A DNA stretch of 6,063 nucleotides, taken from Bacillota bacterium (lineage in GTDB: Bacteria > Bacillota > Sulfobacillia > JAJZYS01 > JAJYTV01). The position numbers and the translations under genes are program-made. The stretch is taken from assembly GCA_021792885.1 (NCBI GenBank), contig JAJYTV010000127.1, positions 1-6,063 on the forward strand, in the 5' to 3' direction. The notes beneath the pieces were generated by a model, which saw only the letters and a program-made list of their open reading frames with translations, searched no databases and was not told the origin of the DNA. Below are positions 1-5,609 of the stretch, piece after piece (positions within the stretch are counted from its first letter, which is position 1; each line of letters begins with the position of its first letter).

Positions 1-983
1 TCGTCCTTGATCGCCAGCGTCAGGGGCTCCGCCGGCCTCCGGTGGGCGTGCTCGCGCAGATCGATGATCAGCTGCTTCGGCGAGAGCGGCTTGCCGGAGG
101 CGAAGGCGGGGCACGCGTCCTGGCAGCGCCCGCACTCGGTGCAGGCGTCGAGGTCGACGAGATCCTTCACGGTGAGATCGGTGAGGAAGTTCGCGCCGAG
201 CCGCTCTGCCGTCTCGAGGTTCGGTGCGTCGAGCACCTTCGGGCGTTCGGGCTCCGAGAGGAAGATCGCGAGCGGGCTCGTGAAGAGGTGGAAGAGCTTG
301 CTGTAGGGGATCGCGGCGAGGAAGCTGAACGCGAGCAGGAGATGGAACCACCAGAGCGAGCGGTGGATGATGAGCGCCGCCGGGATGCCGAGGTGCAGCG
401 CCCCCCAGAGGTTCGCGAGCGCGAAGCCGACGAAGGAGTAGGCGCCCCACGGGTCGTGCGTCGCGTAGATGCGCATCGACTGCAGCACGAAGCCGGTGAT
501 CAGGATGATGAGCAGCGAGAAGGGCACGAAGAAGTCCGCCCACTCCCGCGTCAGGGCCTGAGGGCGCAGCCCGTAGCGGCGCCAGAGGAAGATGCAGAGC
601 GCGATGATGCCGGCGAGGCCGGCGGCGTCCAGCGTGAACGACTCGAACCAGAGGTAGAACGCGCCCTGCATCACCGGCAGCCCGAAGTCCGCCTTCAGCA
701 TCACGACGAGCGTGCCGATGAAGAGCAGCACGAACGCGACGGCCAGCGCGACGTGCGCGTAGCCCTGCAGGCGCTTCTTGACGACCCGCTGCTGCAGGCC
801 GGCGTGCTGCATGAGCCGGCGCAGGCGCGGACCGAGCGGCCGCAGCGGCCGGCGCTGCCCCGTCCTCCAGACGCGGTAGCGCCGGTAGACGCCGTAGCTG
901 AACACGATCACGAGGATCGCGAACGGCAGGTACATCCACTCGTGGTCCGGGATGTTCCAGTAGATGACGCGATGCGGCGTCAC
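1..983 (-). CDS. ETF:quinone oxidoreductase-type membrane Fe-S protein (EMO-like), N-terminal part, cut by the window edge
   Basis: Likely takes electrons from reduced EtfAB and passes them through b-type haem and Fe-S clusters to menaquinone at the cytoplasmic membrane. I translated this frame by hand; 327 codons are visible and the C-terminus lies beyond base 1. The N-terminus contains YWNIPDHEWMYL, followed by five hydrophobic segments near residues 18-33, 76-96, 118-134, 150-168 and 208-226, as in NarI-like (nitrate reductase gamma) membrane domains. His77, His207, His214 and His232 lie in or beside these segments and are candidate haem ligands. A soluble part follows with a 4Fe-4S motif, CTECGRCQDACP (Cys281, 284, 287, 291). 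A second cluster and CCG domains are expected to the left but not seen. The start is GTG at 983, three bases after the etfA stop, with a GGGGGG stretch upstream; an internal ATG (residue 17) falls in the first membrane segment and is less likely. A general HdrD/GlcF-like oxidoreductase is the alternative, but adjacency to etfBA favours the EMO role. Confidence 0.85.
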   Translation of the reverse strand, partial: MTPHRVIYWNIPDHEWMYLPFAILVIVFSYGVYRRYRVWRTGQRRPLRPLGPRLRRLMQHAGLQQRVVKKRLQGYAHVALAVAFVLLFIGTLVVMLKADFGLPVMQGAFYLWFESFTLDAAGLAGIIALCIFLWRRYGLRPQALTREWADFFVPFSLLIILITGFVLQSMRIYATHDPWGAYSFVGFALANLWGALHLGIPAALIIHRSLWWFHLLLAFSFLAAIPYSKLFHLFTSPLAIFLSEPERPKVLDAPNLETAERLGANFLTDLTVKDLVDLDACTECGRCQDACPAFASGKPLSPKQLIIDLREHAHRRPAEPLTLAIKD

Positions 984-986
984 GGC

Positions 987-1901
987 CTAACCCCCCGCGA
1001 GGGCCCGCCGCAGCTCCGGCCACAGCGCGTGCCAGTCGGCGACGACGCCGACGTCGGCCGCCTCGAAGATCGGCGCCTTGTCGTCCCGGTTCACCGCGAC
1101 GACGAACTTCGCGCCGGACATGCCGCTGAGGTGCTGGCTCGCGCCCGAGATGCCGATCGCGACGTAGACCTCCGGCGCCACCTTCTGCCCGGTGATGCCG
1201 ACCTGCTGGCTGGGGCTGGCCCAGCCCTCGTCGACCGCGGCGCGAGAGGCGCCGAGCGACGCGCCCAAGAGCTGCGCGACATCGCGCAGCGCGGCATAGG
1301 CCTCGGCGCTGCCGAGGCCGCGCCCGCCCGAGACGATCACCTTCGCGCGGCCGAGGTCGTCGCCCGAACTGTCGCGCACCGCCTTGCGCCCGGAAAGCAG
1401 CGGCGCCGGGGGCGCCATCTGCACCATCTCGAGGCTCGTCTGAGGGAGGTCCTGCGCAGGGTGCGCGCCCTGGCGCACGCCGATGACCGCGCCGCCCTCC
1501 GTCTCGAGCCCGAGCGCGGCCTTGCCGCCGAACGCGCCCTTCACGACGCGCACGCGGCTGCCGTCGAGCGCGACAGAGCCGGCGTCGCGCACCGCAGGAC
1601 GCCCGAGGCTCCCGGCGAGGCGCGCCCCGACCGCTTCGAAGAGCGGGCCGTCCGGGAGCAGCACCACGTCCGGCGCCGCGCCGCCGAAGAGGGCCTCCGC
1701 CGCTGCGAAGAGCTGGGCGGGGTCCGCGTCCGCGAGTCCTTCCAGCACGACCGCGCGCGCCTTGCCGGCGGCCGGGTGCTGCGCCTGCGGCGCAGGCAGG
1801 ATGAGGTAGGTCTCTGCGGCGCCGCCGCCGAGTTCCTGCGCCAGGGAGAGGACCTCCAGGGCGCTCTGGTCGTCGCTGCGGACGAGTGCTCCGACGCGCA
1901 T
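987..1901 (-). CDS. etfA: Electron transfer flavoprotein subunit alpha
   Basis: FAD-binding subunit of the soluble EtfAB heterodimer that shuttles electrons from acyl-CoA dehydrogenases to the membrane acceptor. The protein is 304 residues, a normal to slightly short length. The N-terminal alpha/beta domain covers about residues 1-160. The C-terminal FAD domain has SGGRGLGS (191-198), GASRAAVDEG (217-226), QVGITGQ (233-239), and the EtfA signature core VYVAIGISGASQH (245-257) continuing to AVN (269-271). Arg220, Thr237 and His257 match the flavin-contacting Arg, Thr and His known in human ETF alpha. The loop reads ITGQ where human has QTGK. The start is ATG at 1901, sharing its A with the etfB TGA; GGAGG at 1915-1911 lies 9 nt upstream. 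The open frame extends 85 codons further back, but those codons overlap etfB and have no ETF-like content, so the longer start was rejected. Confidence 0.96.
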   Translation of the reverse strand: MRVGALVRSDDQSALEVLSLAQELGGGAAETYLILPAPQAQHPAAGKARAVVLEGLADADPAQLFAAAEALFGGAAPDVVLLPDGPLFEAVGARLAGSLGRPAVRDAGSVALDGSRVRVVKGAFGGKAALGLETEGGAVIGVRQGAHPAQDLPQTSLEMVQMAPPAPLLSGRKAVRDSSGDDLGRAKVIVSGGRGLGSAEAYAALRDVAQLLGASLGASRAAVDEGWASPSQQVGITGQKVAPEVYVAIGISGASQHLSGMSGAKFVVAVNRDDKAPIFEAADVGVVADWHALWPELRRALAGG

Positions 1902-2671
1902 CACGCGCCACCTCCGATCCCGGGGATGACCCGGCGCAGTTCCTGCGCAAGCCCCTCGGCCTGCGCCTTCAGGTCGCCTTCGATGCGGCGTCCGGCCCGC
2001 CGCGTCACGCTCGCTTCGAGCGACGCGGGCGAGAAGCCCGCGCTCGCCTTCCCGCCCTCGCGCACCTCGATCGGCTTGCGGTTGGCGAGCATCACGTCCT
2101 TCACCTTGGGGAGCCGCAGGAGCGTTCCCGGCCCGTTCGAGGCCGAGAGCACGCACGGCGCGGCGATCTCGCCCTCCTCGTACCCGCCGGGGATCTCGCG
2201 GCGCAGCTTGAGGCCCGCCCCCAAGACCTCCCCGGCCTGCACGAGCGGCACGTACGGCAGCCCGGAGAGGCCGGCGAAGAGTCCGGCCGTCACGCCCTGG
2301 TCCCAGTCGCCGGCCTGCCGGCCGAAGATGTAGACGTCGGCGCCGCCGAGGGCGTCAGCCGCCGCCTTGAGCTCTCCCGCCGTGTCGAGCGGGTCGCGGA
2401 AGCCCCCCGACACGTCGACCCGCACTGCCGCCACCGCGCCGAGCGCGAGCGCCTTGCGCAGCCCCGTCTCCTGCTCCTGCCCTCCAAGGGCGACAACCCG
2501 CAGCTCCCCCTGGGAGGCCTCCGCGATCTGCACGCCGAGCTCGAGGGCATTGCCTTCGTAGGGTCCCAGGACCTGCGGTACGTCGCCGACCGCCTTGCCC
2601 GCCTCGAACCGGATGGCGCCGGGCGGCGCCTCCGGGTCGAGGATCGACTTCACGAACGCGATGACGCGCAT
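1901..2671 (-). CDS. etfB: Electron transfer flavoprotein subunit beta
   Basis: Partner of EtfA; its surface loop docks on acyl-CoA dehydrogenases. The protein is 256 residues, the usual EtfB length. It begins MRVIAFVKSILDPEAP, a typical EtfB N-terminus. Around residues 39-75 are EGNALELGVQIAE and LRKALALGA, matching the conserved E-x-A-L-x-x-A and recognition-loop region. FGRQAGDWDQGVTAG (116-130) is the nucleotide-binding loop. Compared with human ETF beta (KQAIDDDCNQTG) the D-x-D is kept, but the Asn-Gln-Thr that holds AMP is Gly-Val-Thr here, so what occupies this site is uncertain. The start is ATG at 2671 in a TGATG overlap with the upstream dehydrogenase stop; AAGGTGG at 2685-2679 is a well-placed ribosome binding site. 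EtfB precedes EtfA, the common bacterial order. Confidence 0.96.
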   Translation of the reverse strand: MRVIAFVKSILDPEAPPGAIRFEAGKAVGDVPQVLGPYEGNALELGVQIAEASQGELRVVALGGQEQETGLRKALALGAVAAVRVDVSGGFRDPLDTAGELKAAADALGGADVYIFGRQAGDWDQGVTAGLFAGLSGLPYVPLVQAGEVLGAGLKLRREIPGGYEEGEIAAPCVLSASNGPGTLLRLPKVKDVMLANRKPIEVREGGKASAGFSPASLEASVTRRAGRRIEGDLKAQAEGLAQELRRVIPGIGGGA

Positions 2672-3882
2672 CAGAGTCCCACCTTGGCACCGATTTCTTC
2701 GAAGAGCCGGCGTGCGACCACGAGCCGCTGGATCTGCGCCGTCCCCTCGAAGATGTCGAACACGCGGATGTCGCGAAACCACTTCTCGAGGAAGGGATCC
2801 GGCACCTCGCCCGAGTCCGCGGTCAGCTCGAGCGCCTCGCGGCAGATCAGCACGGCTTCCTTCCCCGCGTACGCCTTCGCCATCGACGCGGCCCGGCTCT
2901 GCGGCTGGCGCACGTCGGCGAGGAAGGCCGACTTCCAGGTCAGAAGGCGCGCGGCGCGCACGCGGCGGTCCATGTCGTCCAGCGCTTCGCGCAGGGCGCG
3001 GTAGCGCGGCAGCGCGCGCCCGAGCATGTAGCGCTCCTCGATCAGCTCGCGGGCGCGCTCCGCCGCGGCCCGCGCGATGCCGACGGCCATCGCCGCGACG
3101 AGGGGCCTCGTCGAGTCGAAGGTCGCCATGGCGACCTTGAACCCTTCCTTGCTCTGCTCGTAGTGGGCCCGCCCGCCGAGCAGGTTCTCCTCCGGCACGA
3201 AGCAGTCGGAGAAGACGAGCTCCGCGGTGTCGTTCGCCCGCAGGCCGAGCTTGTGGTGCCGCCGGCCGACGCTGAAGCCTTGTGTGCCGCGCTCCACGAC
3301 GAAGGTGCGGTGGCCGGCCCGGCCGAGGCTCGGGTCGATCGAGGCGAACACGACGACCCAGTCGGCGCGCGACCCGTTGGTGATGAAGGTCTTCGTGCCG
3401 TTGATCCTGTAGCCGCCGTTGACCGCCTCGCAGCGCGTCTTGATCCCCGCGACGTCGGAACCCGCTTCCGGCTCCGTCAGCGCGTACGCGCCGAAGTGCG
3501 GGTGCTCTGTGTCCTTGAAGATCGCGAAGAAGCGCTCGCGCTGCTCCGGCGTGCCGATGAAGCTCACCGGGGGCCCGCCGAGGCCGGGACCGGGCAGCGA
3601 GAGCAGGAACGACGCGTCGCCCCACGACAGTTCCTCCGACGCCAGCACCGAGAGGCGCAGCGTCGTGTGCTCGCGCTGCTCGCCTTCCTTGCTGCGGCTG
3701 CCGGGGTTGCGCGGCATCATCTCCATCGAGATGCCGCTGCGCTGCACGGCCTGGTAGAAGTCTGGCTGGATGTCCTGCATGCGATCCGCTTCGAGGGACC
3801 TCGGACGGATCTCGGTGCGGGCGAAGTGATTGAGGTACGCCCGCACGGTCTTCTCCTGTTCCGTCTCCAAGAAGTCAGGCAA
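2671..3882 (-). CDS. Acyl-CoA dehydrogenase with intact catalytic glutamate (ACAD-A)
   Basis: Flavoenzyme expected to introduce a trans-2,3 double bond into an acyl-CoA and hand electrons to EtfAB. The protein is 403 residues, the family norm. The N-terminal helical domain covers about 1-130. The middle beta domain has AYALTEPEAGSDVAG (132-146, acyl-CoA dehydrogenase signature 1), YRINGTKTFITNG (158-170) and KLGLRANDTAEL (211-222). The C-terminal helical domain has FDSTRPLVAA (255-264), like medium-chain enzymes, and DIFEGTAQIQRLVVARR (376-392), where Glu379 aligns with the catalytic Glu of MCAD/SCAD. One oddity: the segment ELTADSGEV (352-360) stands where the family has Q-x-x-G-G-x-G, so the FAD-contacting Gly-Gly is Ala-Asp. 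The start is TTG at 3882, chosen because AGGAGG at 3897-3892 sits 9 nt upstream and no better start is visible. It overlaps the preceding ACAD-B stop by 8 nt. Substrate chain length cannot be read from sequence. Confidence 0.94.
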   Translation of the reverse strand: MPDFLETEQEKTVRAYLNHFARTEIRPRSLEADRMQDIQPDFYQAVQRSGISMEMMPRNPGSRSKEGEQREHTTLRLSVLASEELSWGDASFLLSLPGPGLGGPPVSFIGTPEQRERFFAIFKDTEHPHFGAYALTEPEAGSDVAGIKTRCEAVNGGYRINGTKTFITNGSRADWVVVFASIDPSLGRAGHRTFVVERGTQGFSVGRRHHKLGLRANDTAELVFSDCFVPEENLLGGRAHYEQSKEGFKVAMATFDSTRPLVAAMAVGIARAAAERARELIEERYMLGRALPRYRALREALDDMDRRVRAARLLTWKSAFLADVRQPQSRAASMAKAYAGKEAVLICREALELTADSGEVPDPFLEKWFRDIRVFDIFEGTAQIQRLVVARRLFEEIGAKVGL

Positions 3883-4912
3883 CGCCGTGCGCCTCCTCTC
3901 CCTGCGCGGACTCTGCCCCTGCCTGCCCGAGCGCCCACCGGTTGCCCGTGAGCGCGGAGAGCGTCTCGACGTCGCGCAGCCAGCGCTCCGCCGGATGGTC
4001 GTCGACGAACCCGTGGCCGCCGAGGATGCCGACGCAGCTGTTCACGGCGAAGTACGCCGCGTCCTTCGCGGCGCGCAGCGCGTCCGCGGCAAGGCGCAGC
4101 GCCTCCTCGCCCTGGGCGGCCCGCCAGGCGGCTTCCTGCCAGAGGAGTTCCGCCGCCTCGACTTCCATCGCGACGTCGGCGAGCAGGAATCCGATCGCCT
4201 GGAACCCGCCGATCACCTTGCCGAACGCCTGGCGCTCGGCGGCGTAGGCGCGCGCGTAGTGCAGCGCGGCCCGGCCGTAGCCGTGGAAGAAGGGCGCCTG
4301 CGCGAGGAAGAGGCCAGTGCGCTCCGCAGCGCCGAACGGCGTGTCGCTCGCCGCGTCGCCGTCGACTGCTGCGCTGACGCGGCGCATCGCCGAAAGGCCC
4401 ATCGAAGGCGCGTCCTCGAGCGCGCAGGCGCCCGCAGAGACGCGGCAGAGCCGGTCGCCGTCGCCCGCCTGCGCGACGAGGAAGCCCTCGCCGCCGCCGG
4501 GCGCAGCAGCCGCGAACGCGATGCGGCCCGTGACGCGGCCGCGCTCGAGGCGCAGCCCTGCCGGGCGGCGGTAGCCGCCCGCGCCTGCCCCGCCGTCGGC
4601 GAAGAAGGCGCCCGCCGGCGCACCGAACGGGCTGCCGATCTCCGGAAGCAGGAGCGCCGTCCCGATTGTCGGCGCCTCCGCGACGAGGGATGTCACGGCG
4701 CTCCCGGCCGCGAGGGCCGCAAGGCCGAGCCCGCCGTCCTCCACCCTGCGGGTCAGATCGAAGAGCCCCAGTTCCCCGGCCTGCTTGCGCAGCCCCGCGG
4801 GCACGGCTCCCGTCTCGGCCGCCTCGCGGTCCGACGCGGCGGCGGCGCGCCCGAAGTCCCGCGCCAGCTCCGCGACCGCCCGGCTGTCCTCATCCCAGTC
4901 AAACCGAAACAT
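3875..4912 (-). CDS. Degenerate acyl-CoA dehydrogenase family protein (ACAD-B), probable partner subunit
   Basis: Acyl-CoA dehydrogenase fold, but probably not active alone. The protein is 345 residues, about 40-50 short of typical, with the loss in the N-terminal and middle domains. The C-terminal domain is clearly of this family: HYARAYAAERQAFGKVIGGF (218-237), QAIGFLLADVAMEVEAAELL (238-257), GILGGHGF (295-302) and ERWLRD (309-314). Three family features are missing. The T-E-P-x-x-G-S-D flavin/substrate loop is absent, although a short INGxK-like beta segment remains at about 121-133. The MCAD-type catalytic Glu is Thr322 (LTGN). No Glu is seen in the helix-G region used by isovaleryl- and long-chain enzymes (FLAQAPFFHGYG, 202-213). 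The start is ATG at 4912 because AGGAGG (4928-4923) sits 10 nt before it; a GTG at 4939 in the same frame lies upstream of that site. It overlaps the tetR end by 14 nt and ACAD-A by 8 nt. Best inference: a structural or FAD-sharing subunit of a heteromer with ACAD-A. Confidence 0.88.
   Translation of the reverse strand: MFRFDWDEDSRAVAELARDFGRAAAASDREAAETGAVPAGLRKQAGELGLFDLTRRVEDGGLGLAALAAGSAVTSLVAEAPTIGTALLLPEIGSPFGAPAGAFFADGGAGAGGYRRPAGLRLERGRVTGRIAFAAAAPGGGEGFLVAQAGDGDRLCRVSAGACALEDAPSMGLSAMRRVSAAVDGDAASDTPFGAAERTGLFLAQAPFFHGYGRAALHYARAYAAERQAFGKVIGGFQAIGFLLADVAMEVEAAELLWQEAAWRAAQGEEALRLAADALRAAKDAAYFAVNSCVGILGGHGFVDDHPAERWLRDVETLSALTGNRWALGQAGAESAQGEEAHGVA
3892..3897 (-). promoter_or_regulatory. 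Ribosome binding site deciding the TTG start of ACAD-A
   Basis: A perfect AGGAGG lies inside the end of the ACAD-B gene, 9 nt before TTG at 3882. It supports a non-ATG start and implies that ACAD-A translation is coupled to ACAD-B. Confidence 0.75.
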
Positions 4913-5486
4913 CGTCGTTGCCCCTCCTCTGCAGTCCACGCAGGAAGAGCTGCGAGAACTGCCTGCCGATCTCCTCGGGCGTCAGGCGCCCGTCCGGCTG
5001 GTACCAACGATGGGCCCAGTTCAGGGCGCCCAGCAGCATGAGCCCGGCGATGCCGGGGTCGGTGTCGGCGAACTCGCCGCTGCGCACGCCCTCCGCGATC
5101 AGATCGGAAAGGAGGTGGGTGTAGCGCCGGGTGCTCGCGCGCACGTCGCTCGCGAGCGCGTCCGGCACGTAGTGCGCCTCGCGCACCAGCACGGTGACGC
5201 GTTCCGGCGCGCTGCACAGCCTGCGCACGTGCGCCTCGATGACGCGAGAGAGCCGCTCGGACGCGCTGCCCTCGCCGCCTGCGATCGGCAGGGCGTCCGC
5301 GACATACCCCTGGATCGTCTCCTCCGCAAGCGTCTTGAGGAGGAGATCCTTGCCCGTGATGTAGTGATAGAGGCTTCCTTTCTTCAGTCCAACGGCGCTC
5401 GCGATGTCCTCGACCGTCGTCGCATGGTAGCCGCGGTGGTGGAAAAGGTCCGCCGCCGCGTCCAGGATCTCCTGCGGCCGCTTCAC
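4899..5486 (-). CDS. TetR/AcrR-family transcriptional regulator of the acyl-CoA oxidation operon
   Basis: Predicted dimeric repressor whose ligand is likely an acyl-CoA or related thioester, judged only from the genes it leads. The protein is 195 residues, typical for the family. The N-terminal DNA-binding domain is clear: EILDAAADLFHHRGYHATTV (6-25), then the helix-turn-helix with VEDIASAVGLKKGSLYHYI (25-43) and GKDLLL (45-50). The C-terminal ligand domain ends in LLGALNWAHRWYQPDG (151-166) and LTPEEIGRQFSQLFLRGL (168-185). This tail resembles KstR2/fatty-acid-type TetR regulators, by recollection rather than search. The start is GTG at 5486: AAGGAGG at 5500-5494 is 7 nt away, whereas the GTG at 5492 would leave only 1 nt. 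The gene is first in the operon, overlaps ACAD-B by 14 nt, and sits directly behind a palindromic operator, so autoregulation is likely. Confidence 0.94.
   Translation of the reverse strand: MKRPQEILDAAADLFHHRGYHATTVEDIASAVGLKKGSLYHYITGKDLLLKTLAEETIQGYVADALPIAGGEGSASERLSRVIEAHVRRLCSAPERVTVLVREAHYVPDALASDVRASTRRYTHLLSDLIAEGVRSGEFADTDPGIAGLMLLGALNWAHRWYQPDGRLTPEEIGRQFSQLFLRGLQRRGNDDVSV
4923..4928 (-). promoter_or_regulatory. Ribosome binding site deciding the ATG start of ACAD-B
   Basis: AGGAGG (continuing GG) within the last codons of tetR, 10 nt before ATG 4912. Its position rules against the GTG at 4939 and points to translational coupling with tetR. Confidence 0.7.
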
Positions 5487-5493
5487 CTGCACC

Positions 5494-5500
5494 CCTCCTT
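5494..5500 (-). promoter_or_regulatory. Ribosome binding site of tetR
   Basis: AAGGAGG, 7 nt before GTG 5486. It abuts the operator palindrome, sharing base 5500, and decides between two GTG codons 6 nt apart. Confidence 0.7.
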
Positions 5501-5521
5501 TCGACCGACCGTTCGGTTGAA
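5500..5521. promoter_or_regulatory. Probable TetR operator, 22-bp imperfect palindrome
   Basis: On the plus strand the core is ACCGA-CCGT-TCGGT (5504-5517), with outer matching arms TTC at 5500-5502 and GAA at 5519-5521. Only the 5503/5518 pair and one central pair fail to match. It is centred between 5510 and 5511. It lies between the tetR ribosome binding site and the proposed promoter. Size, symmetry and place fit a TetR-family dimer site; binding by this regulator is inferred. Confidence 0.7.
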
Positions 5522-5530
5522 TCTGTTTCC

Positions 5531-5559
5531 ACCTTACCGCGCAGGCCGCCTGCAGGCAA
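5531..5559 (-). promoter_or_regulatory. Possible sigma-70-type promoter of the operon
   Basis: On the minus strand TTGCCT (5559-5554, 4 of 6 to the -35 consensus) is followed after exactly 17 nt by TAAGGT (5536-5531, 3 of 6 to the -10 consensus, including the first two and last bases). The start of transcription would fall near 5524, directly before the operator, so a bound repressor would block the initiating polymerase. Weak matches in GC-rich DNA make this tentative. Confidence 0.4.
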
Positions 5560-5570
5560 TGGGCAATCGC

Positions 5571-5591
5571 GCCGGCGCTGGCGCCGCCGGC
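5571..5591 (-). terminator. GC-rich hairpin after the upstream gene, possible weak or no terminator
   Basis: GCCGGCG (5571-5577) pairs with CGCCGGC (5585-5591) around a 7-nt loop, about 19 nt past the stop of the upstream frame. No T-run follows on the minus strand, so it is not a classical intrinsic terminator. It may simply reflect base composition. Confidence 0.25.
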
Positions 5592-5609
5592 TCTCTCGTC
5601 CGAAGATTT

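Noticed and set aside
1902..2156. 85-codon N-terminal extension of etfA
   Set aside because: It lies wholly inside etfB in another frame, is not ETF-like, and the ATG at 1901 has a good ribosome binding site and a normal EtfA N-terminus.
42..2333. 763-codon plus-strand open frame, antisense to EMO, etfA and etfB
   Set aside because: It is rich in Arg, Glu, Asp, Ala and Val with no recognisable domain. It lies opposite three well-identified genes in very GC-rich DNA, where antisense stops are rare.
1904..3625. Upstream extension of the etfB frame through the ACAD-A gene
   Set aside because: The extra sequence is an Arg-rich shadow of ACAD-A; EtfB homology begins exactly at Met 2671.
4913..4939. 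GTG at 4939 as the ACAD-B start
   Set aside because: The AGGAGG site lies downstream of this GTG and is correctly placed for ATG 4912.
1886..5041. Other long plus-strand frames (1886-3004, 3163-3951, 3830-5041)
   Set aside because: Low-complexity Arg/Ala/Glu translations opposite identified acyl-CoA dehydrogenase and ETF genes; no domains.
5487..5492. GTG at 5492 as the tetR start
   Set aside because: Only 1 nt separates it from AAGGAGG; GTG 5486 has a 7-nt spacing.
5541..5557. Short palindromes (GCAGG-CCG-CCTGC and GCCTGCAGGC) in the intergenic gap
   Set aside because: They are short and GC-rich and lie in the proposed promoter spacer. No T-run or repeat elsewhere supports a terminator or second operator.
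4753..5559. 268-codon minus-strand frame overlapping tetR
   Set aside because: Shadow of tetR and ACAD-B in another frame; it spans the promoter and operator and has Arg/Gly-rich content with no domain.
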